Positions 16,648 through 25,395 of a DNA stretch of 64,000 nt are shown here, one piece after another. The notes beneath the pieces are model-generated. The model saw only the letters and a program-made list of their open reading frames with translations, was not told the DNA's origin and searched no databases. Numbering within the stretch: the stretch's first letter is position 1; each line of letters opens with the position of its first letter. The stretch is from the NCBI GenBank assembly GCA_965247255.1, contig CBDFGS010000010.1:372001-436000 (forward strand), given 5' to 3'. This stretch comes from CBDFGS01 sp965247255 (GTDB taxonomy: Bacteria; Chloroflexota; Dehalococcoidia; Lucifugimonadales; CAUZJF01). The position numbers and the translations under genes are program-made.

Positions 16648-17940
16648 ATGGAGAGCCGCAACGGACGCCCGGGCTGGGGTGTTCTACCGAAGTTCTTCTA
16701 CTTCGGGCTCGGTGTAAAGAGGTGGCTGCTGGTGGGCGCGATGGGCATCGCCATCTCTTCTATCGGACTGGCGTTCTTGATAAAGAACCTGTTCGACCTG
16801 AGTTTCCCGAACTTCCTGCCGTGGTACTCCGAGGGCATCCTGGTAGGGGCGGTTGGGCTGGCGGTGATGGTGTTCTCGGTCTTCGGCCTGTACCGCTCGC
16901 TGGGTCCAATATTGTTCTCATCGGCCAGCATCGATTCCCTCGCCGACTCTATCTATACCCGCCGGTACAGAGGGAAGGGCCCCAAAATCGTGGCTATCGG
17001 CGGCGGGACGGGGCTCTCCGTTCTGCTTCGAGGCCTGAAGACGTACACCGACAACCTGACAGCCATTGTTACCGTGGCAGACGATGGGGGTAGCTCGGGG
17101 AGGCTACGGCGGGATCTGGGCGTCCTGCCGCCCGGCGACTTTCGAAACTGCCTGGTGGCGATGTCCGATGACGAGTCGCTTGTGGGAGAGCTATTCCAGT
17201 ACAGGTTCGAGGAAGGAGAGGGGCTGGAGGGGCACAGCTTCGGCAACCTGTTCATCGTGGCGATGACGAGGGTGACCGGTAGTTTCGAAAAGGCGCTCTA
17301 CGAGTCGAGCCAGGTCCTAAAAGTACATGGGCAAATACTTCCGGCGACAGTGGCGAATCTCGCGCTCTCGGCGAGGTTGGCCGACGGATCGCTGGTCCGA
17401 GGCGAGTCCGCTATTACAGCGCGTGGCGCGCTGATAGAGCGCATAGAGATAGACCCCAAGAACGCGCCCGCCTTCCCCCGGGCAGTCGAGGCCATAGGTG
17501 AGGCACAGCTGGTCGTGATCGGGCCGGGAAGCCTCTACACGAGCATTCTGCCGAATCTCCTGGTGAGTGGAATCGCAGAAGCCCTTGGGCAGACCGCCGC
17601 CACAAAGGTATACGTGTGTAACGTAGCCACGCAGCGAGGCGAGACCGACGAGTACAGCGTGGAAGCTCACGTGAGGGCGCTGCAGTCCCACACCTCGAGG
17701 GGGATGGTCGACTACGTAGTGACGAACAACGAGATTGTGGAGCTTGACAGTCGTTTCCTGGGGCAGCCGGTGGAAAGCGACGGAGTTCCCCTCGAACACG
17801 CGGTCATCGTTGGAGACGATCTGGTCGATGTAGATCACCCGGTAAGGCACGACTCTGAAAAGCTAGCCCGCGTGATTATGGACGTGTATCATGGAAAGCG
17901 AAGGTCTCCAGCCCCCGTAGCGGGCAGAGGCGCACGATAA
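16648..17940 (+). CDS. yvcK: YvcK/CofD-like gluconeogenesis factor with two N-terminal membrane helices
   Basis: 430 residues. Two hydrophobic helices (about 25-48 and 62-85) precede the CofD-like Rossmann domain, which starts V-A-I-G-G-G-T-G-L-S-V-L-L-R-G-L-K near 113 and contains T-V-A-D-D-G-G-S-S-G-R-L-R and P-P-G-D-F-R-N-C-L. YvcK proteins bind UDP-GlcNAc-type ligands and affect cell-wall precursor flow in Gram-positive bacteria. The membrane anchor is an addition to the usual cytosolic form. It overlaps no neighbour; secG follows by 37 bases. Confidence 0.9.
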   Translation: MESRNGRPGWGVLPKFFYFGLGVKRWLLVGAMGIAISSIGLAFLIKNLFDLSFPNFLPWYSEGILVGAVGLAVMVFSVFGLYRSLGPILFSSASIDSLADSIYTRRYRGKGPKIVAIGGGTGLSVLLRGLKTYTDNLTAIVTVADDGGSSGRLRRDLGVLPPGDFRNCLVAMSDDESLVGELFQYRFEEGEGLEGHSFGNLFIVAMTRVTGSFEKALYESSQVLKVHGQILPATVANLALSARLADGSLVRGESAITARGALIERIEIDPKNAPAFPRAVEAIGEAQLVVIGPGSLYTSILPNLLVSGIAEALGQTAATKVYVCNVATQRGETDEYSVEAHVRALQSHTSRGMVDYVVTNNEIVELDSRFLGQPVESDGVPLEHAVIVGDDLVDVDHPVRHDSEKLARVIMDVYHGKRRSPAPVAGRGAR

Positions 17941-17977
17941 GGACTCGCACCTAACGGGGTATGCACTCGGTCGCGGA

Positions 17978-18193
17978 ATGCAGTCGCTAGTCAACACCAC
18001 CCAGATATTCCTCTCCGTTCTCCTCGTAATTGTGATCCTGGTCCAAGTGCGAGGCCAGGGTGGAGGGCTGTTCGGCGCGTCTGAGAGCTCTTACCGAACC
18101 CGCCGAGGGGTGGAGAAGTTCCTATTTCAAGCGACTATCGTCCTGGTAGTGGTCTTTCTGACAACCTCGATTATCAGCGTCAGGGCCTTTTAA
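17978..18193 (+). CDS. secG: Protein-export membrane protein SecG
   Basis: 71 residues with two membrane helices (about 6-24 and 48-68) linked by the family loop V-Q-V-R-G-Q-G-G-G-L-F-G, then R-G-V-E-K-F-L. SecG is the small auxiliary subunit of the SecYEG translocon. Likely co-transcribed with yvcK. Confidence 0.93.
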   Translation: MQSLVNTTQIFLSVLLVIVILVQVRGQGGGLFGASESSYRTRRGVEKFLFQATIVLVVVFLTTSIISVRAF

Positions 18194-18231
18194 CGCCGTC
18201 CTAGCTACGTTCGGTCGAGTCCGAGACTTCC

Positions 18232-19080
18232 GTGTCGCGTTCCATCATCACCCTGACGACCGATTTCGGTTCCGCTGACGCCTACGTCGCTTCTGTGAAA
18301 GGGGTGGTGCTGGGCACGAATCCGGATGCGACGATTGTCGATGTCTCTCACGACGTACCCCCTCATGACGTCAACCACGGAGCCTACGTTCTGGCCAGCG
18401 CCGCCCCCTACTTTCCTCCCGGCGCCGTCCACGTTTGCGTCGTCGATCCAGGAGTCGGCACCAAGAGACGCGGCCTCGCCCTCAGCACGCCATCCGCGGT
18501 ATATGTAGGCCCGGACAACGGCGTCTTTACATACGTGGTGCTGGCTGGCCTCGATCGACGCCTAACCGCCGAGAGATTCGGTCCGCCGACCGGAGAGTTC
18601 ATGGAGCCGGTCAAGGTCCCTTTGCCCGAGGGCTACCGCGCATACGAGCTCTCCGACTCCCGGTACTGGCGCAGGCATGTGAGCGACACGTTTCATGGCC
18701 GCGACGTCTTCGCACCTGTTGCTGCCCATCTGTCGCTGTCTATGAGCCCCGCGGACCTTGGCGCGCCAGTCAATGAGGTCGTGTGTCTCAACGTCCATCC
18801 GCCTTCGGTCCGGAAACACTCCGTGGAAGGAAGGACGATATTCGTCGATCGCTTCGGCAACCTGGTCACCAACATCAAGCAGTCCCATGTCCGAGGCGAC
18901 CAGGTGCAAGTAACCGTTGGGGACGCGATTATTGGCGGGATCAGCACCGCGTTCGCGGATGCGGATGGGCTGGTGTCATTGATCGGTAGCCAAGGCTACC
19001 TGGAAATCGCTGAGAACCTGGGCAGCGCTGCCCAGCGACTCGGGGCCGGCGTGGGGGCCGGGATAGAGGTGAGGGAGTAG
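18232..19080 (+). CDS. SAM hydroxide adenosyltransferase (SAM hydrolase, DUF62 family)
   Basis: 282 residues from GTG 18232. T-L-T-T-D-F-G-S-A-D-A-Y-V begins the family pattern, followed by V-S-H-D-V-P-P-H-D-V, V-V-D-P-G-V-G-T and V-G-P-D-N-G-V-F. The C-terminal domain has D-R-F-G-N-L-V-T-N-I. Related to the fluorinase and chlorinase fold. Most members, and probably this one, use water to split SAM into adenosine and methionine. The lack of a biosynthetic cluster argues against halogenation. Confidence 0.9.
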   Translation: MSRSIITLTTDFGSADAYVASVKGVVLGTNPDATIVDVSHDVPPHDVNHGAYVLASAAPYFPPGAVHVCVVDPGVGTKRRGLALSTPSAVYVGPDNGVFTYVVLAGLDRRLTAERFGPPTGEFMEPVKVPLPEGYRAYELSDSRYWRRHVSDTFHGRDVFAPVAAHLSLSMSPADLGAPVNEVVCLNVHPPSVRKHSVEGRTIFVDRFGNLVTNIKQSHVRGDQVQVTVGDAIIGGISTAFADADGLVSLIGSQGYLEIAENLGSAAQRLGAGVGAGIEVRE

Positions 19081-19083
19081 CCA

Positions 19084-19104
19084 GGGCAGGTTTGAAACCT
19101 GCCC
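19084..19104. repeat. Dispersed palindrome, copy 3 (compensated variant)
   Basis: Arms GGGCAGGTTT and AAACCTGCCC. Relative to the other copies one C-G pair is replaced by an A-T pair on both arms, so pairing is preserved. Again followed by CCTAC. It lies right after the SAM hydrolase stop. Confidence 0.8.
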
Positions 19105-19225
19105 CTACGCCGCCTTACGACCGGCTGGCATTCCGGCCGCGGCGGTCGTCGGCATACGGACAACCCGAAGGTACTGGACTCCGAATTCCGGACTGGTGAC
19201 GGAGGCCCGTAGCCAAATGCTAATG

Positions 19226-19248
19226 ACCGGTATAGTATGATTACCGGT
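19226..19248. promoter_or_regulatory. Inverted repeat around the -10 of the DUF1800 gene
   Basis: ACCGGTA (19226-19232) and TACCGGT (19242-19248) flank a 9-base spacer containing TATGAT (19236-19241), a good -10 box. The two ACCGGTAT units also form a direct repeat with a 17-base period. A dimeric regulator bound here would cover the promoter. No -35 is evident, consistent with activator dependence or a weak promoter. Confidence 0.45.
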
Positions 19249-19322
19249 ATGTGCGGGGCCTAGTCAGGGGCCCGCAGCCGAAGGCTTCAGCACCGCTGAC
19301 AATCCGAGGGGGTGCCGCAGAA

Positions 19323-20744
19323 ATGGGAAACAACGAAGATATCGCGCTGATAGCTCACCTCATGCGGCGTGCGGGATTCGGCGCCACTCCTTCCGAGTTG
19401 GATGCCCTCGTAGCCCAGGGCTACGGGGAAACCGTGGACCGCCTTCTGCACTCGGACGACCAGCCCGATATCGACGAAGACGAGCTATACCGGTACATGC
19501 CGATGATCGAGCGCCCGTCGCGAGACCACGTCCTAGGGCAGATCAACTGGCTCTACCGAATGGTCCACACCGGACGCCCGTTGCAAGAGAAGCTGGCGCT
19601 GTTCTGGCACCACGTATTCGCTACCGGCAACAGCAAGGTGGAGAGCACCTACAACATGATGGTGCAGGTGCAGATGTTCCGGGAGCACGGGATGGGCAGC
19701 TTTAGACAGCTGCTTATGAAACTCTCGCAGAACCCGCCGATGCTACTTTGGCTCGACAACCAGGAGAACCACAAGGAGTCCCCCAACGAAAATTGGGGCC
19801 GCGAGCTGTTGGAGCTCTTTTCGATGGGGGCGGAGAACTATACCGAGCTTGATGTCCAGGAGTGCGCGCGCGCGTTCACAGGGTGGAATTTTAGGGGCCC
19901 CGCCCACAACATTGAAGGGCGTGACGTCCCTGGAGGGCCGTTCGAGTGGAGTTTCGCGTACCGCCCTGATGACCACGACGACTCTGAGAAGACATTCCTG
20001 GGCCACACAAGCAATTTTGACGGCGAGCAGATCATAGACATCATCGTGCAGCAGCCGGCATGCCACAGGTTTGTCGCCCGGCACCTCTACAACTTCTTCG
20101 TCGCGGACGAGTCCCCCGTGGCAACATGGGCGGTCAATCCGGCGCGGGACCCCGAGGCCATAGACATACTCTGCGAGTCGTTCGTCGATTCCGGGTATGA
20201 GATCAGGGAAGTGCTTCGGACTCTGTTCACCTCGGACTTTTTCAGGGAAGCCCGATACCAGAAGATCAAGAGCCCGGCTGAGGTTGTGGCGGGCACAATT
20301 CGATTGGCCCGAGACCCCCTAGGACCCGACCCGCGGTGGCTGGCCATGGCGCGGCAGCCGGGCCTGATGGGGCAGGAACTCCTAGACCCCCCAACGGTTG
20401 AGGGATGGCACACGGGCGAGGGCTGGGTCAACGGCGGAACTCTCGTCGAGCGCGTCAATTTCGCCGCAGACCTTCTTCGGGACACGGAGCTACCCGGCGT
20501 ACGCGACCTGTTAGGGAGGGTCGCAGCCTCCGCGCCGGCAACGCCGGAAGCTCTGATCGATAGATGTCTGGAGACCATCGGGCCGCTCAATCTCGCCATG
20601 GAGACTCGAGACGAGCTTCTATCTCATGTTGAGAGCAAGTGGCCGGGCTCGACGGATAACGGGAATGGGAGCGACGCGTTTTCTAGCCTCGTGGGAGACG
20701 TGTTTGGGCTAATCGCCTCCACCAGGGAATACCAGTTCGGATAA
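19323..20744 (+). CDS. DUF1800 family protein
   Basis: 473 residues from ATG 19323 (GAGGGGG ten bases upstream). A GTG at 19251 just after the -10 would give 24 more residues if the mRNA is leaderless. DUF1800 features are L-M-R-R-A-G-F-G-A-T-P near the start, L-F-W-H-H-V-F-A-T-G, N-E-N-W-G-R-E-L-L-E-L-F-S-M-G, A-R-A-F-T-G-W and P-T-V-E-G-W. The biochemical role is unknown. Members are usually exported with Tat signals and paired with a DUF1501 gene; neither is present here. It is followed instead by an NHL protein 12 bases downstream. Confidence 0.88.
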   Translation: MGNNEDIALIAHLMRRAGFGATPSELDALVAQGYGETVDRLLHSDDQPDIDEDELYRYMPMIERPSRDHVLGQINWLYRMVHTGRPLQEKLALFWHHVFATGNSKVESTYNMMVQVQMFREHGMGSFRQLLMKLSQNPPMLLWLDNQENHKESPNENWGRELLELFSMGAENYTELDVQECARAFTGWNFRGPAHNIEGRDVPGGPFEWSFAYRPDDHDDSEKTFLGHTSNFDGEQIIDIIVQQPACHRFVARHLYNFFVADESPVATWAVNPARDPEAIDILCESFVDSGYEIREVLRTLFTSDFFREARYQKIKSPAEVVAGTIRLARDPLGPDPRWLAMARQPGLMGQELLDPPTVEGWHTGEGWVNGGTLVERVNFAADLLRDTELPGVRDLLGRVAASAPATPEALIDRCLETIGPLNLAMETRDELLSHVESKWPGSTDNGNGSDAFSSLVGDVFGLIASTREYQFG

Positions 20745-20756
20745 CGGAGGTCGGAG

Positions 20757-21797
20757 TTGGCCGACGTTTCGGCACAGGGTCGCACCTGGCGTTTTAGGAA
20801 TGCGTTAGGACGCGATACCGGAGAGCAGAACGGCACTGCAGGTGGCTCCTCTAGCCCCATGGACATCGCTGTCGATAGCGACGGCGTGCTATTCGTCCTC
20901 AGCAGAGGTTTCGGGTATGAGACCCCTGGTCGTGGCACCGACGTCGGCCGCAGAATAGGCAAGACCACCATTGACGAGGACCACATTGGCGATTTCGCCA
21001 GGCACGAGTTCACCTGGCCCGTGGGGATCGCCATCGCCGGCGACGGTAATGTCTATTGCAGCGACGAATACGAGAACAAGGTCCTGTTCTTCAGGCCGGA
21101 CAGGATGATCCCCTTCCCACGGTTCGACCCGGACGGTGAGCGCCTGGGCGATTGGGGTCGCGCCGGCTCCGCGGCGGGGGAGCTCGATGGCCCTGCGGGC
21201 ATCGCGTTCGATGCGGACGACAACCTGTTCGTGGTCGACAGCCGGAATAGCCGAGTTCAGAAGTTCACCAAGGGTGGCGACTTCCTGGCCGCGTGGGGCA
21301 GCGCTGGCGAGGGCGAGGGCCAGTTTCGCCTCCCCTGGGGCATCACGGTCGATGCTCGGGGAGACGTCTACGTGGCCGATTGGGGCAACGACCGCGTCAA
21401 GAAGTTTACCCCCGAAGGTACCCCTCTCATGAGCTTTGGGGCACCGGGTAGCGGCGAAGGATCATTAAACCGTCCGGCCTCCGTGACGGTTGACCCTGAC
21501 GGTGACGTGTACGTCACGGACTGGGGCAATGACCGGGTACAGATATACGACAAACAAGGAGCATATCTGGCAACGCTCCACGGAGACGCCAGGGAATTGT
21601 CGAGGGCCGGAGAGTACGTCTATATGCGCAGCGGAGGGAAGCTAGACCGGGTCCACGAGATCGCGCACCACCTGGCTGCAGTGGCGACGTTCAGGCGCCC
21701 TACCGGTATCACGGTCGACCAGCAGAAACACATCATAGTGACCGACGCCCCGGGCCGGATTCAGATTTACGAGAAACTAGACGCTTCTCCGGCCTGA
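20757..21797 (+). CDS. NHL-repeat beta-propeller protein
   Basis: 346 residues from TTG 20757, with GGAGG and a second GGAG upstream. About five to six repeats of the type G-I-A-F-D-A-D-D-N-L-F-V-V-D-S-R-N-S-R-V-Q are visible from residue 35 to the end, each followed by F-x-x-x-G-x-F-L-x-x-W-G-S. These form a six-bladed propeller used for binding. No signal peptide or enzymatic domain is seen. Co-transcription with the DUF1800 gene is likely and suggests a joint function. Confidence 0.88.
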   Translation: MADVSAQGRTWRFRNALGRDTGEQNGTAGGSSSPMDIAVDSDGVLFVLSRGFGYETPGRGTDVGRRIGKTTIDEDHIGDFARHEFTWPVGIAIAGDGNVYCSDEYENKVLFFRPDRMIPFPRFDPDGERLGDWGRAGSAAGELDGPAGIAFDADDNLFVVDSRNSRVQKFTKGGDFLAAWGSAGEGEGQFRLPWGITVDARGDVYVADWGNDRVKKFTPEGTPLMSFGAPGSGEGSLNRPASVTVDPDGDVYVTDWGNDRVQIYDKQGAYLATLHGDARELSRAGEYVYMRSGGKLDRVHEIAHHLAAVATFRRPTGITVDQQKHIIVTDAPGRIQIYEKLDASPA

Positions 21798-21865
21798 GGC
21801 ATTTTGGCCTTTCATCGTGAGCCTTCCGGCTCTGCTCAGCATGCGGTGGAACCGAGATCAGGGAG

Positions 21866-23791
21866 CTACACCTCCCTGTATTCACCCTCTACGGTACCTT
21901 CGCCCTCGCCCTTGGAGTCGTCGTCGGACGGGGGATCTTCTCCGCCCTCAGCTTCGGCGCCAGCTTCTCCGTCTGCGCCAGCGGCTGCCTGGCTGTAGAC
22001 TAGCTCTCCTACCTTCTGGACCGACTCCTGCAACTCAGTCATCGCCGCGGTGATGGCCCCCGTGTCCTCTCCTTCGAGAGCGGTGCGCACCGCCGCGATC
22101 TTGCCCTCGATATCCACCTTCAGGTCGTCAGGGACCTTGTCCTTGTTCTCTTCCAAGAGCTTCTCGGCGGCGAAAGTCGCGCTGTCCGCGCTGTTACGCA
22201 CCTCCACCTCTTCCTTCTTGCGCTCGTCCTCCTCCGCATGCGTCTCAGCGTCGCTTATCATCTGCTCGATCTCGTCCGGGGACAGTCCCGAGCTAGCTGT
22301 TATCGTGATGCGCTGCTCCTTGCCTGTGCCCTTGTCCTTGGCCGAGACATTGAGTATCCCGTTGGCGTCGATATCGAAGGTGACCTCAACCTGAGGCATC
22401 CCTCTCGGCGCCGGCAAAATGCCGTCGAGCATGAACCGGCCGATCGTCTTGTTCTCCGGGGCCATGCTGCGCTCGCCTTGAAGCACATGTACCTCGACGC
22501 TGCCCTGGTTATCCGCGGCTGTAGTGAACACCTCCGTCTTGGCAGTAGGTATCGTGGTGTTCCGCGTGATGAGCGCCGTCGTAACGCCTCCCAGGGTCTC
22601 GATGCCGAGCGTTAGTGGCGTGACGTCCAGCAGAAGCAGGTCCTGAACGTCGCCCTGCAACACTCCCGCCTGAATCGCCGCGCCGACCGCGACCACCTCG
22701 TCGGGGTTGACACCCTGATGAGGCTCTCTGCCAAAGAGGCCAACGACAGCCTTTTGCACCGCCGGCATGCGGGTCATGCCGCCGACCAGGATCACCTCTT
22801 TGATGTCGGAGGCGGAGACACCTGCGTCGGTCATAGCTTGCTTGCAGGGCTCCAGCGTGTTATCGACCAGCTCGCCGACCAGCTGCTCCAGCTTGGAGCG
22901 AGAAAGGGTGAGCACCAGGTGTTTGGGGCCGGCGGAGTCCGCGGTTATGAACGGAAGGTTGATCTCGGTCTCCATGAGGGTCGAGAGCTCGATCTTCGCT
23001 TTCTCCGCCGCTTCCCGAAGACGCTGCAAGGCCATCTTGTCTTGCTTCAGGTCGATGCCCTGCTCCCTCATGAACTCCTGGCATATCCAGTCGATGATGT
23101 GCTGGTCGAAGTCGTCGCCGCCGAGATGAGTGTCGCCGTTAGTCGCCTTGACCTCGAACACACCTTCCCCGATCTGCAGGATGGTGATATCGAACGTGCC
23201 TCCGCCCATGTCGTATACCGCTAACATCTCCTCGTTTTTCTTGTCGAGACCATACGCGAGCGAGGCCGCTGTGGGCTCGTTGATGATGCGTAGGACCTCC
23301 AGACCGGCGATGCGCCCGGCATCCTTGGTGGCGTTCCGCTGACTGTCGTTGAAGTACGCGGGCACCGTGATAACCGCTTGAGTGATGGTCTCACCGAGCT
23401 TGGCTTCCGCATCCTGCTTCAGCTTCTGGAGGACCATCGCGGCGACCTCGGGGGGAGCGAGGCTCTTGCCTCCCATGGAGACGTAGGCGTCTCCATTGCT
23501 ATGCTTAACCACCTTGAATGGGACCAGCTTGACGTCTCGCTGGGTGGTCTCTTCTTCGTAGCTCCGCCCCATGAACCGCTTGACCGAATAGATGGTGTTG
23601 TCGGGGTTCGTCACGGACTGGCGTTTTGCAGTCAGCCCCGTGTATCGCTCGCCCGTCTTGGGGTTCGTGGCGACTACCGAAGGAGTCGTGCGAGCGCCCT
23701 CGGCGTTCTCGAGGACTCGCGGTTCTCCGGCCTCGATGACGGCCATACAAGAGTTGGTAGTCCCAAGATCAATTCCCAGTACTTTCGGCAT
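21866..23791 (-). CDS. dnaK: Chaperone protein DnaK (Hsp70)
   Basis: 641 residues. ATPase domain: G-I-D-L-G-T-T-N-S-C at 5-14, V-Y-D-M-G-G-G-T-F-D near 190, and G-G-M-T-R-M-P near 335. The substrate domain starts after the linker L-L-L-D-V-T-P-L-T-L-G. The acidic Glu/Gly-rich tail (E-G-E-G-E-G-T-V-E) lacks the canonical EEVD-like end. It follows grpE with a 23-base overlap. No dnaJ follows. Confidence 0.98.
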   Translation of the reverse strand: MPKVLGIDLGTTNSCMAVIEAGEPRVLENAEGARTTPSVVATNPKTGERYTGLTAKRQSVTNPDNTIYSVKRFMGRSYEEETTQRDVKLVPFKVVKHSNGDAYVSMGGKSLAPPEVAAMVLQKLKQDAEAKLGETITQAVITVPAYFNDSQRNATKDAGRIAGLEVLRIINEPTAASLAYGLDKKNEEMLAVYDMGGGTFDITILQIGEGVFEVKATNGDTHLGGDDFDQHIIDWICQEFMREQGIDLKQDKMALQRLREAAEKAKIELSTLMETEINLPFITADSAGPKHLVLTLSRSKLEQLVGELVDNTLEPCKQAMTDAGVSASDIKEVILVGGMTRMPAVQKAVVGLFGREPHQGVNPDEVVAVGAAIQAGVLQGDVQDLLLLDVTPLTLGIETLGGVTTALITRNTTIPTAKTEVFTTAADNQGSVEVHVLQGERSMAPENKTIGRFMLDGILPAPRGMPQVEVTFDIDANGILNVSAKDKGTGKEQRITITASSGLSPDEIEQMISDAETHAEEDERKKEEVEVRNSADSATFAAEKLLEENKDKVPDDLKVDIEGKIAAVRTALEGEDTGAITAAMTELQESVQKVGELVYSQAAAGADGEAGAEAEGGEDPPSDDDSKGEGEGTVEGEYREV

Positions 23792-24407
23792 CTGTCGCCT
23801 CCTCCTCGGATGTCTCAGTTTGTTGCGGTTCGCCGGACGGCTCGTGCGGCTTTTTCGCGACCACTACCTCCGCGGCCCGCAGCACCTTGTCATGCAGCTT
23901 GTACCCATCGCGTACGACGGATATCACGCTACCCTCCTCGGCGTCGAGGGTCTCCTGGTACTGTACCGCCTCGGACTCAAATGGGTCGAACGGCTTGCCC
24001 AGGGGCTCAATCTTTGTCACCCCGGTTACCTCCATGGTGTTCAGAAGGTTGCGCTGGACCAGCCTGACCCCCTCGATCCATCCTGCCGCAGCCGCGTCCT
24101 CTGGCACGTGGGATATGGCCCGCTCCAGGTCGTCCGCAATGGGTAGCAGCTTCAGGAGGAGCTGCGAGTTTGCTCGCGTCGCGGCCTCCTCTCGTTCCTC
24201 TGCGGCGCGGCGCTTATAGTTGACAAGGTCGGCCTGCGCCCGCTGGGCCATCGCGCGAAACTGCGCCTTCTCCCTCAGCGCCTCCTCGAGCTGTTCAGGC
24301 AGCGCGGGCTCACCCTCTCCAGCGTCGAGGCCTGGGCTTCCGGACTCGCCTTCCGGAGGCGGCGCCTCGTCGGGCGGCCCGCCCGCGGGCTTGTCATCCC
24401 TCGCCAT
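23769..24407 (-). CDS. grpE: Nucleotide exchange factor GrpE
   Basis: 212 residues. An acidic, Pro/Gly-rich N-terminal 40 residues precede the long helix (E-L-E-E-A-L-R-E-K then Q-R-A-Q-A-D-L-V-N-Y-K-R-R) and the beta-wing with V-T-K-I-E-P-L-G-K-P-F-D-P and V-R-D-G-Y-K-L-H-D-K-V-L-R-A-A-E-V-V-V. It releases ADP from DnaK. Second gene after hspR, overlapping dnaK. Confidence 0.96.
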   Translation of the reverse strand: MARDDKPAGGPPDEAPPPEGESGSPGLDAGEGEPALPEQLEEALREKAQFRAMAQRAQADLVNYKRRAAEEREEAATRANSQLLLKLLPIADDLERAISHVPEDAAAAGWIEGVRLVQRNLLNTMEVTGVTKIEPLGKPFDPFESEAVQYQETLDAEEGSVISVVRDGYKLHDKVLRAAEVVVAKKPHEPSGEPQQTETSEEEATDAESTGN

Positions 24408-24434
24408 TCTCTCGATCTCCCGTACCCGTTATGA

Positions 24435-24773
24435 CTAGCTCATTCGTACGTGAAGCAGGTCGAACGTCTCGTCCAGGACCCTCTCTAGGGCGTCGCGGGC
24501 TTCAGCTTGATCAATCTCACCCGCCCTGGCTTTTAGCCCTAGCAGATTGTTAAAGACCTGCAGAGTCAGCTGGACCCCAGCCACGTTGAGACCGAGATCG
24601 CCCACCAGGTGCTTTATGAGCCTCAATCGGGCGACGTCTTCTTCAGAATACAGACGGAGCATCCCCTGGGTACGAGAGGGCCTGACGAGTCCAGCCCTTT
24701 CGTACTTGCGGAGAGTCTGGGGGTGCATCTCGAGGATACGCGCCGCGACACTTATTACGTATACGCCTTCCAC
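24435..24773 (-). CDS. hspR: HspR-type MerR heat-shock repressor
   Basis: 112 residues from GTG 24773, with AAGGTGAT ideally placed upstream. Y-V-I-S-V-A-A-R-I-L-E-M-H-P-Q-T-L-R-K-Y at 5-24 is the HspR recognition domain, then R-T-Q-G-M-L-R-L-Y-S. In actinobacteria HspR uses DnaK as co-repressor and binds inverted repeats (HAIR) before the dnaK operon. Here hspR is the first gene rather than the last. The palindrome at 24977-24995 upstream is the likely site. Confidence 0.92.
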   Translation of the reverse strand: MEGVYVISVAARILEMHPQTLRKYERAGLVRPSRTQGMLRLYSEEDVARLRLIKHLVGDLGLNVAGVQLTLQVFNNLLGLKARAGEIDQAEARDALERVLDETFDLLHVRMS

Positions 24774-24966
24774 TTTATCACCTTGCGAATCGCTCGGGAT
24801 GTCTCCGCGTCAGCCTTGTCGGGACCAACCCTCTGGTGGATTGCCGCGCCAACCCGCTAACCCCGCAGGTTATATCGCGTTCTAGTCATAGAATCTTCCC
24901 CTCCCGGACGAAGCTCCACAAGGCGAAGTGGAAACGCGAGACGCTCTCAGGTCTACTGGTCGCCAC

Positions 24967-24995
24967 ATTATATAAGTTGACATGAGGCGTGTCAA
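24967..24995 (-). promoter_or_regulatory. Perfect consensus promoter of hspR-grpE-dnaK
   Basis: Minus strand TTGACA (24990-24995), 17 bases, TATAAT (24967-24972): a full sigma70 consensus. The leader to hspR would be about 190 nt. The -35 box is one arm of the inverted repeat 24977-24995 shared with the divergent promoter. Confidence 0.8.
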
Positions 24996-25005
24996 GGGTG
25001 ATAAT
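24977..25005 (+). promoter_or_regulatory. Divergent promoter of the zinc-ribbon gene, overlapping the hspR promoter
   Basis: Plus strand TTGACA (24977-24982), 17 bases, GATAAT (25000-25005). Its -35 is the second arm of TTGACA-N7-TGTCAA, so a single bound dimer would occlude both -35 boxes. The 7-base spacing equals that of the HspR HAIR element (known form CTTGAGT-N7-ACTCAAG), although the arm sequence differs. Confidence 0.7.
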
Positions 25006-25147
25006 ACGCGAAAACTTGTCGGCCCGAATCCGAAACCGGTCGACCGCGTCTAACGTATATATGGGCAGACTCGGAGCCAAAGCTGCTCCCGCAAAGGTAA
25101 ATACTAGGTCGCGCGTCGGAGGGCGCGGACCAAAGGAGGTGGACGAG

Positions 25148-25324
25148 GTGTTACTCTTCAAATCATGTCCCCGGTGTCAGGGTGACATGCACATCAACCG
25201 CGACATGTATGGCGAATACAAGGAATGCCTACAGTGCGGCCAGATGATCGACATTGAGAAACGCGCATTTAACCTGGATCCTTCGATGACCGGGGCGAGC
25301 AAGAAGAAGAGGAAGGTGGCCTAA
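25148..25324 (+). CDS. Small CxxC zinc-ribbon protein, possibly heat-shock linked
   Basis: 58 residues from GTG 25148, chosen because a perfect AAAGGAGGT lies 8 bases upstream. Longer frames run into the promoter. One treble-clef-like pair of knuckles, C-P-R-C and C-L-Q-C, is separated by 23 residues, and a basic tail ends K-K-K-R-K-V-A. The fold suggests a Zn-binding nucleic-acid or RNA-polymerase accessory protein; I recognise no named family. It shares an operator-like region with hspR and ends at a strong terminator. Confidence 0.75.
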   Translation: MLLFKSCPRCQGDMHINRDMYGEYKECLQCGQMIDIEKRAFNLDPSMTGASKKKRKVA

Positions 25325-25346
25325 CCGCTCCCCGACCACGTAAGGG

Positions 25347-25383
25347 CATCGGGCCCGCTCAGGTGAGCGGGTCCGATGTTTTT
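25347..25383 (+). terminator. Rho-independent terminator after the zinc-ribbon gene
   Basis: A 14-bp stem, CATCGGGCCCGCTC (25347-25360) against GAGCGGGTCCGATG (25365-25378) with one G-T pair, AGGT loop, then five T residues. Confidence 0.85.
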
Positions 25384-25395
25384 CCGGGACGTTGG

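Noticed and set aside
18232..19080. Fluorinase or chlorinase for a halogenated natural product
   Set aside because: No biosynthetic genes are near and the sequence fits the common SAM-hydrolase members of the family.
24774..24966. CIRCE element for HrcA
   Set aside because: No TTAGCACTC-N9-GAGTGCTAA-like sequence is present.
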